Below, piece by piece: positions 59,951 through 64,000 of a DNA stretch of 64,000 bases. Under the pieces are notes generated by a model. It was not told where the DNA came from. It was given only the letters and a program-made list of their open reading frames with translations, and did no database searches. Source of the DNA: Flavonifractor sp. An92 (lineage in GTDB: Bacteria > Bacillota > Clostridia > Oscillospirales > Oscillospiraceae); the NCBI RefSeq assembly GCF_002159175.1, contig NZ_NFGZ01000010.1:1-64000 (forward strand), read 5' to 3'. Each line of letters starts with the position of its first letter. The first letter of the stretch is position 1. Position numbers and translations under genes: made by a program.

Positions 59951-60616
59951 ATGCCCATGTGGGGGACCATTTTCAATCCCGAGAACGGCTTTTTTCAAAC
60001 CATCGACCGCATCTTCACCGTCGTGGCCATGAGCTTTTTGTGGGTGGTGCTGTGCATCCCGCTGGTGACGGCGGGACCGGCCACGGCGGCGCTCTACTAC
60101 ACCATGGTCAAGTGCTGGCGGCGGCGGGAGCCCTTCCCTTATAAAAACTTCGTGGAGAGCTTCCGCCTCAACCTCAAGACCGGCCTGTTGGCGAGCCTGG
60201 TGTGCCTGGTGGCGGCGCAGGTGGTGGCGATGCTGCTCTACATGTTCTACCAGATGGCGGCCAGCGGCGACCGGACCGCGATGGTGCTGCTGGTGGCCGG
60301 CGCGCTGCTGGCGCTGGTGCTGCTGGGCTATCTGGCCTATCTCTTTCCCACGCTGTCCCGGTTCGATGTCCGCCTGGGCGGGCTCTTCTCCCTCAGCGCC
60401 CGGCTGGCAGTCGCCCACGCGCCCACCACGCTGGCTTTGGGCGTGCTGCTGCTGGTGGTGGGCAGCGTGATCCGCTTCTGGCCCTTTGGGCTCTTCGTTC
60501 TGCCGGCGCTGACGGCGATTTGGGCGTCCCTCCTGCTGGAGCGGGTGTTGAAGTCCGAGATGCTGCGCACCATGGAGCTGCCCCCCGAGGACGAGCGCCC
60601 CTGGTATCTCCGCTGA
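59951..60616 (+). CDS. YesL/DUF624 family membrane protein
   Basis: A 221-residue protein with about five membrane helices (FTVVAMSFLWVVLCIPLVTA, LASLVCLVAAQVVAMLLYMF, LLVAGALLALVLLGYLAYLF, TTLALGVLLLVVGSVI, LFVLPALTAIWASLLLERVL). The YesL pattern FNPENGFFQTIDRI, LYYTMVKCWRRREPFPYKNF and FPTLSRFDV is clear. GGGAGG precedes ATG 59951; ATG 59957 is an alternative. The role is unknown; relatives lie near sugar-transport genes. Confidence 0.85.
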   Translation: MPMWGTIFNPENGFFQTIDRIFTVVAMSFLWVVLCIPLVTAGPATAALYYTMVKCWRRREPFPYKNFVESFRLNLKTGLLASLVCLVAAQVVAMLLYMFYQMAASGDRTAMVLLVAGALLALVLLGYLAYLFPTLSRFDVRLGGLFSLSARLAVAHAPTTLALGVLLLVVGSVIRFWPFGLFVLPALTAIWASLLLERVLKSEMLRTMELPPEDERPWYLR

Positions 60617-60620
60617 AACG

Positions 60621-60662
60621 AAAAATGCCCGCCGTCTGGGGAACAGACGGCGGGCGTTTTTT
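60621..60662. terminator. Bidirectional terminator between convergent genes
   Basis: GCCCGCCGTCTG, loop GGGAA, CAGACGGCGGGC, with AAAAA before and TTTTTT after. It serves the YesL-like gene and the rhomboid-like gene, which converge here. Confidence 0.92.
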
Positions 60663-60666
60663 GCGC

Positions 60667-61524
60667 TTATTCGATGTGGACGTGGTTGTTGATATGGTCC
60701 TTGCAATAGCAGTAGTAGCCGTTGCACTTGGAGCAGTAGCGGAACTCCATGTCCGGGTAGTCGGTGTCGGTCTTGCCGCACACGGCGCACTTGTGGATGT
60801 AGCCCTTCTGCTGCTGAGCTTGCCGGGTGGCCTTCTTGAAGTTGATGGTCTGCCGGGAGGTCTGGTGCTGCACCCGGCGCCTGGCGTAGCCCAGGGTGTT
60901 CCTCAGGTCCGAGGCGAAGAAGAGGAAGTAGTTCAGGATGGCCACCAGGGGGAGAATGGCCCCCGCCAGATCCAGGGCCAGGAGGCTGCTGAGCACCGAC
61001 CAGGCGAAGAGGGCGGCGTCCACCCAGGCCAGCCACTTCACCTTGATGGGGATGATGAAGAAGAGGAGGACCTGGAGGTTGGGGTAGAGGGTGGCAAAGG
61101 CGAAGAAGAGGGACAGGTTCACATACCGCATGGTGACCAGCACGGCCTTGTCGCCGGTGGCCAGCGCCAGGAAGCCGAAGAGAATGTTGAGCACCACGCC
61201 GGAGAGGTAAAAGAGGCTAAACTTTGCGGTGCCCCACTCCCGCTCCAGGGCGGAGCCGATGAACCAGTAGAAGTAGAGCTCCAGCAGCAGCAACACGCCG
61301 CCACTCATGGGCACGAACACGAACGTGACGAGCCGCCAGATCTCCCCCTCGAGCACCAGGCTGGGGAAGAGGGCCAGGGCGGCGGACAGGGACACGCCCC
61401 GGCCGAATTGGTTGAGCAGGTAGACCAGAGCGGTGCCCAGGGCGACAATGGTCATCAGGTTGGGGATGCCGAACCGGGGGTGCTTGCGGCAGAAGCGGTC
61501 CAGCATCGTCTCGATGGATCTCAA
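60667..61524 (-). CDS. Rhomboid-like membrane protein, likely non-proteolytic, with C-terminal zinc motif
   Basis: A 285-residue protein from TTG 61524, with AGGAGGG upstream. About six membrane helices occupy residues 20-200, with a rhomboid-type WRLVTFVFVP and the YFYWFIGSALEREWG, KFSLFYLSGVVLNILFGFLA region. The catalytic GxSG of helix 4 and the His of helix 6 are not present. RYVNLSLFFAFATLYPN sits where GxSG should be. The C-terminal 60 residues carry Cys/His pairs (HKCAVCGKTDTDYPDMEFRY, CSKCNGYYCYCKDHINNH) that could bind two zinc ions. It looks like a pseudoprotease. Confidence 0.75.
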   Translation of the reverse strand: MRSIETMLDRFCRKHPRFGIPNLMTIVALGTALVYLLNQFGRGVSLSAALALFPSLVLEGEIWRLVTFVFVPMSGGVLLLLELYFYWFIGSALEREWGTAKFSLFYLSGVVLNILFGFLALATGDKAVLVTMRYVNLSLFFAFATLYPNLQVLLFFIIPIKVKWLAWVDAALFAWSVLSSLLALDLAGAILPLVAILNYFLFFASDLRNTLGYARRRVQHQTSRQTINFKKATRQAQQQKGYIHKCAVCGKTDTDYPDMEFRYCSKCNGYYCYCKDHINNHVHIE

Positions 61525-61614
61525 ATCAAACCCTCCTAAGGTAAAATATCTCAGCGCCTACCAGTGTAGCAGGATGGGCGGAAAAAATCCCGAACAATTT
61601 GTAAACTTGAGGGA

Positions 61615-63942
61615 TTATTTCAGGACTTTCCGCACGGCAGCTTTCATCTGGGGGGTGAGCACCTTGGAGGCGGCCCGATAGGGGAGGGGCGGAGGCGTGA
61701 GGAAGGTTTTCTCGGTGGCCTCATACCCCCGGGCGCGCAGGGAGGCGAAGAAGGCGGCGCGCTTGGGGCTGGGGGCGCTGGGAGAGGCCAAACGGGGATT
61801 GCCCTTGATGGCCTCTTCCACGGGGCGCTCCACGAGGCCCGCCCGGCCGGAGATGGCCTTCAGTACAGCGCGGCCCTTCTCGGTGTTGGCCAGCACCAGG
61901 GAGATGCCCTCGTCCCGCTGGGTGGGCAGGTCTACCTGCTCACTCAGACCCCAGAAGTCGCCCAGGGTCAGGTCAGCGGGGCGGCGGTGGAGGTCGGTGT
62001 AGGGGCACTTGGCGCAGCAGGGCCGCAGGAAAATGCCCATGCCGAAGCCCCGGCCGAAGGTAGTCTGATAGAGGGGGGCGCTCTGCTGCTTGCCCCCGTT
62101 GAAGGTGAGGGTGAGGTGGGCCTTCTTCCAGCCGTGGGACTTGTCCCGGAACTTGAGGGAGGTCACCTGCTTTTTGGCCTTCTTCTCGGTCTGCTCCACG
62201 AAGGAACGCAGCACCTTGGGGGAGGGCACGCCGTGGCACACCAGGTCCACGGTGAGGAGGTTGTCATACGAGCGGCCCAGGTAGCGGTTCAGGCCGTCGA
62301 TCTGGCAGGCAGTGCCGGTGAAGAGGACGGGGGTCCCCAGGTCCAGCAGCTCCCGGGCCTGCCGGAAGGTGTTGCCGATGGCGCTCTGGACGTACTTGGA
62401 GCCGCGCATGGGGGCCAGCTCCTGCTCGGTGCGGGCGCAGACATGGCGGGCGGTACGGCCCTGCTCCAGCACCGCGCCGAACACGGCGCCGCCCTGGTCC
62501 AGCACTCGTTTGGCCAGCAGGGAGAAGGCGCCGCCGGAGGTGGAGGCGGCGCGGACCTGGCTGTCCAGGGCCCACAAGGCCCAGGCGTCGGTGGCGCAGT
62601 CGCTGTGGACCGAGGGGGAGAGCTGGGGGCAGGCTCCCTCGCACTTGCGGCAGAGGATGCAGTTCTTGCCCACGGTGGGACGGAGGAAGCCCTCGTGGTC
62701 CTCGGTCATGGTGATGGCCCCCACGGGGCAGACCTGGGCGCAGGCCGCGCAGCCGGTGCAGGCCTCAAAGGAGCACAGGTTGGGCCCCTTGGCGGGGGCG
62801 GGCTTCACCACCTGCTCGGGGGGGATGGGGCGGCCCTCCAGGGCGGCGTCCAGGTAGGCCAGGGCGTCGGCCCGGGCCTCGGCCAGGCGCTTCTGGATGG
62901 CGTCGTAGTCCATGGGGGCCTCCACGTCGGCGGTGGAGGGGAGGCCGATCACCCGGTCGGCGCAGCCCAGGCGGCTCAGGAGGCTGTAAATGCGGCTGGC
63001 GGTGGGGTTGGCCTTCTCCTTTGGAGACATGGAGGTGAAGAAGGGGCGGCTGAACTGCACGGAGAACACGGCCCCGTGGAAGGAGTTGGTACACACGCAG
63101 GCGGCGTGCTGGAAGAGGCCCAAAAATTCCCGGGGACCGGCATCAAAGACCACTTCCTTGGCTCCGGGGATCTTCCGCCGGGCGCCGGCCAGCTGCACGA
63201 TGGGCCAGCCGGTGCGCTCGGAGAGGGCCAGGGCGTAGGGGGCCACCTCGCCGGGGTCGGACACGCAGTAGCAGAGGATATAGGGGTCCTTGTACTTGGG
63301 CTCCACCGCCAGCTCGCCCCAGTCCGCGCCGGTGAGCAGCAGGGTGGGGTCCAGCACCACCCGGGCCTCCCGTCCGGCGGCGGCGCGGATCAGGTCCCGG
63401 CCCTTGTCCTCCCGGGCGGAGAGGGCGTCGAAGGAGGCCAGGTACCCCTTGAGCTGCTCGTCGTAGGGCGCGGGCAGGGTGGGGGTGCCAAGGCTGGGGG
63501 CGTAGGAGATCTTGCGGCCCTCTTTCACGAAGTCCAGCAGGAAGGCGGGCTCAAACTGCCGGTCGGCGTAGATGAAGGGGTTCCAGATCTGGTCACTGCC
63601 CGCCACATACACGTCGTAGGCGGGGGGATCGGCCTTCAGCTCGGCAAAGGAGGTGTAGCGCTTGGGGCTCAGGCGCATCTGGGTGTCCACAAAGGCCTCG
63701 AACCGCTCATACCGGGTCTGGAAGGACTTGTAGTGCAGGGCGGTGTGGGCGTCGGAGGCCACCGCCCGGGGGTTGGGGGAGGCCTTGAAGAGCTTGTTGG
63801 TGCGGGTGGTGTGGGGGAGGCGGAAGTCGATGATCTCGCACTCCTTGCCCAGGTTCCGGATGGCGCGCATGGTGGCGTAGGCCTGGAGCTGGGCCCCGTA
63901 GTGGTGGGCGAAATGGAAGGTGATGAGTCCGGCACGGATCAT
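61615..63942 (-). CDS. Polysaccharide pyruvyltransferase / ferredoxin / FrhB-type fusion
   Basis: A 775-residue protein from ATG 63942 (AGGAG 10 bases upstream); an ATG at 63984 lies at the promoter and has no site. Residues about 1-390 are polysaccharide pyruvyltransferase: LITFHFAHHYGAQLQAYATM, YDVYVAGSDQIWNP, LLDFVKEGRKISYAPSLGTP and ACVCTNSFHGAVFSVQFSRP. Two 4Fe-4S motifs follow near 400-450 (CTGCAACAQVCPVGAI, CILCRKCEGACP). Residues about 460-720 match FrhB-type coenzyme F420 hydrogenase beta subunits (STSGGAFSLLAKRVLDQGGA, GTACQIDGLNRYLG, VCHGVPSPKVLRSFV, LGDFWGL). Such proteins are found in capsule or glycan loci. The exact reaction is unknown. Confidence 0.88.
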   Translation of the reverse strand: MIRAGLITFHFAHHYGAQLQAYATMRAIRNLGKECEIIDFRLPHTTRTNKLFKASPNPRAVASDAHTALHYKSFQTRYERFEAFVDTQMRLSPKRYTSFAELKADPPAYDVYVAGSDQIWNPFIYADRQFEPAFLLDFVKEGRKISYAPSLGTPTLPAPYDEQLKGYLASFDALSAREDKGRDLIRAAAGREARVVLDPTLLLTGADWGELAVEPKYKDPYILCYCVSDPGEVAPYALALSERTGWPIVQLAGARRKIPGAKEVVFDAGPREFLGLFQHAACVCTNSFHGAVFSVQFSRPFFTSMSPKEKANPTASRIYSLLSRLGCADRVIGLPSTADVEAPMDYDAIQKRLAEARADALAYLDAALEGRPIPPEQVVKPAPAKGPNLCSFEACTGCAACAQVCPVGAITMTEDHEGFLRPTVGKNCILCRKCEGACPQLSPSVHSDCATDAWALWALDSQVRAASTSGGAFSLLAKRVLDQGGAVFGAVLEQGRTARHVCARTEQELAPMRGSKYVQSAIGNTFRQARELLDLGTPVLFTGTACQIDGLNRYLGRSYDNLLTVDLVCHGVPSPKVLRSFVEQTEKKAKKQVTSLKFRDKSHGWKKAHLTLTFNGGKQQSAPLYQTTFGRGFGMGIFLRPCCAKCPYTDLHRRPADLTLGDFWGLSEQVDLPTQRDEGISLVLANTEKGRAVLKAISGRAGLVERPVEEAIKGNPRLASPSAPSPKRAAFFASLRARGYEATEKTFLTPPPLPYRAASKVLTPQMKAAVRKVLK

Positions 63943-63987
63943 GTAGGAGTCACTCCTCTTGTCGTCGGTAATGGGTAATATCATGTT

Positions 63988-63993
63988 ATTATA
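63988..63993 (-). promoter_or_regulatory. Extended -10 box of the pyruvyltransferase fusion gene
   Basis: On the minus strand TGGTATAAT gives TATAAT with an extended TG element. The -35 region lies outside the window. Confidence 0.6.
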
Positions 63994-64000
63994 CCACAGT

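Noticed and set aside
61987-63978. 663-codon plus-strand open frame
   Set aside because: It is a glycine-rich shadow of the pyruvyltransferase fusion on the minus strand.
1-64000. CRISPR arrays or insertion sequences
   Set aside because: No regularly spaced direct repeats and no transposase or terminal inverted repeat pair were seen.

Overview
The window looks like a chromosomal segment of a GC-rich, spore-forming, Gram-positive gut Firmicute, probably Oscillospiraceae/Clostridia (Flavonifractor- or Lawsonibacter-like). The evidence is a Gram-positive polC, the pyrH-frr-uppS-cdsA-dxr-rseP run, a SpoIID-like protein with peptidoglycan-binding repeats, strong AGGAGG ribosome binding sites and sigma-A promoters. 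The genus is inferred from gene content only.

Region 1 (1-37113) is an uninterrupted head-to-tail array of more than 40 plus-strand genes. Gaps are usually under 20 bases or ATGA-type overlaps, and nearly every gene has its own Shine-Dalgarno. Most products are small, acidic, soluble proteins of the families that serve as immunity proteins in polymorphic toxin systems: DUF2262 (twice), Imm17, DUF2004, SUKH-3, DUF1963/YwqG, DKNYY, DUF5713, DUF6572, DUF4241, Imm-NTF2, Imm51 fused to DUF6881, SMI1/KNR4, CbrC, SF0329, DUF3885 and DUF4261. Ankyrin, HEAT, LRR and TPR scaffolds are also present. A 1870-residue protein strings DUF2185, two TPR blocks, DUF4261, SUFU, a DUF7832-like segment and DUF4253 into one chain. 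Three members look like enzymes or enzyme relatives: KptA (RNA 2'-phosphotransferase), NADAR (ADP-ribose-processing fold) and an FGE-like protein. No toxin or secretion gene is visible. I read the region as a very large poly-immunity island. It contains decayed members: a frameshift near 3260, an in-frame stop at 4099 and a gene remnant at 23456.

Region 2 (37114-38943) is a visibly AT-richer junction. It carries a minus-strand ERCC4-type nuclease gene with a 13-bp inverted repeat around its -10 box, then two structured RNA elements, each ending at an intrinsic terminator. The first has its own promoter.

Region 3 (38944-56618) is core genome on the plus strand. It holds lepB, pyrH-frr-uppS-cdsA-dxr-rseP-ispG-polC (nucleotide metabolism, ribosome recycling, isoprenoid and lipid synthesis, site-2 protease, replicative polymerase), then a separately promoted histidine operon hisZ-G-D-B-H-A-F-I-E that lacks hisC and a histidinol-phosphatase gene.

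Region 4 (56619-64000) is mostly minus strand: a sporulation-type trio (PG-binding, SpoIID-like, surface protein), a tRNA-Pro(GGG) gene on the plus strand, a Cys-rich miniprotein, a nucleotidyltransferase divergent from a YesL-type membrane protein, a rhomboid-like protein without visible catalytic residues, and a three-module pyruvyltransferase/ferredoxin/FrhB fusion.
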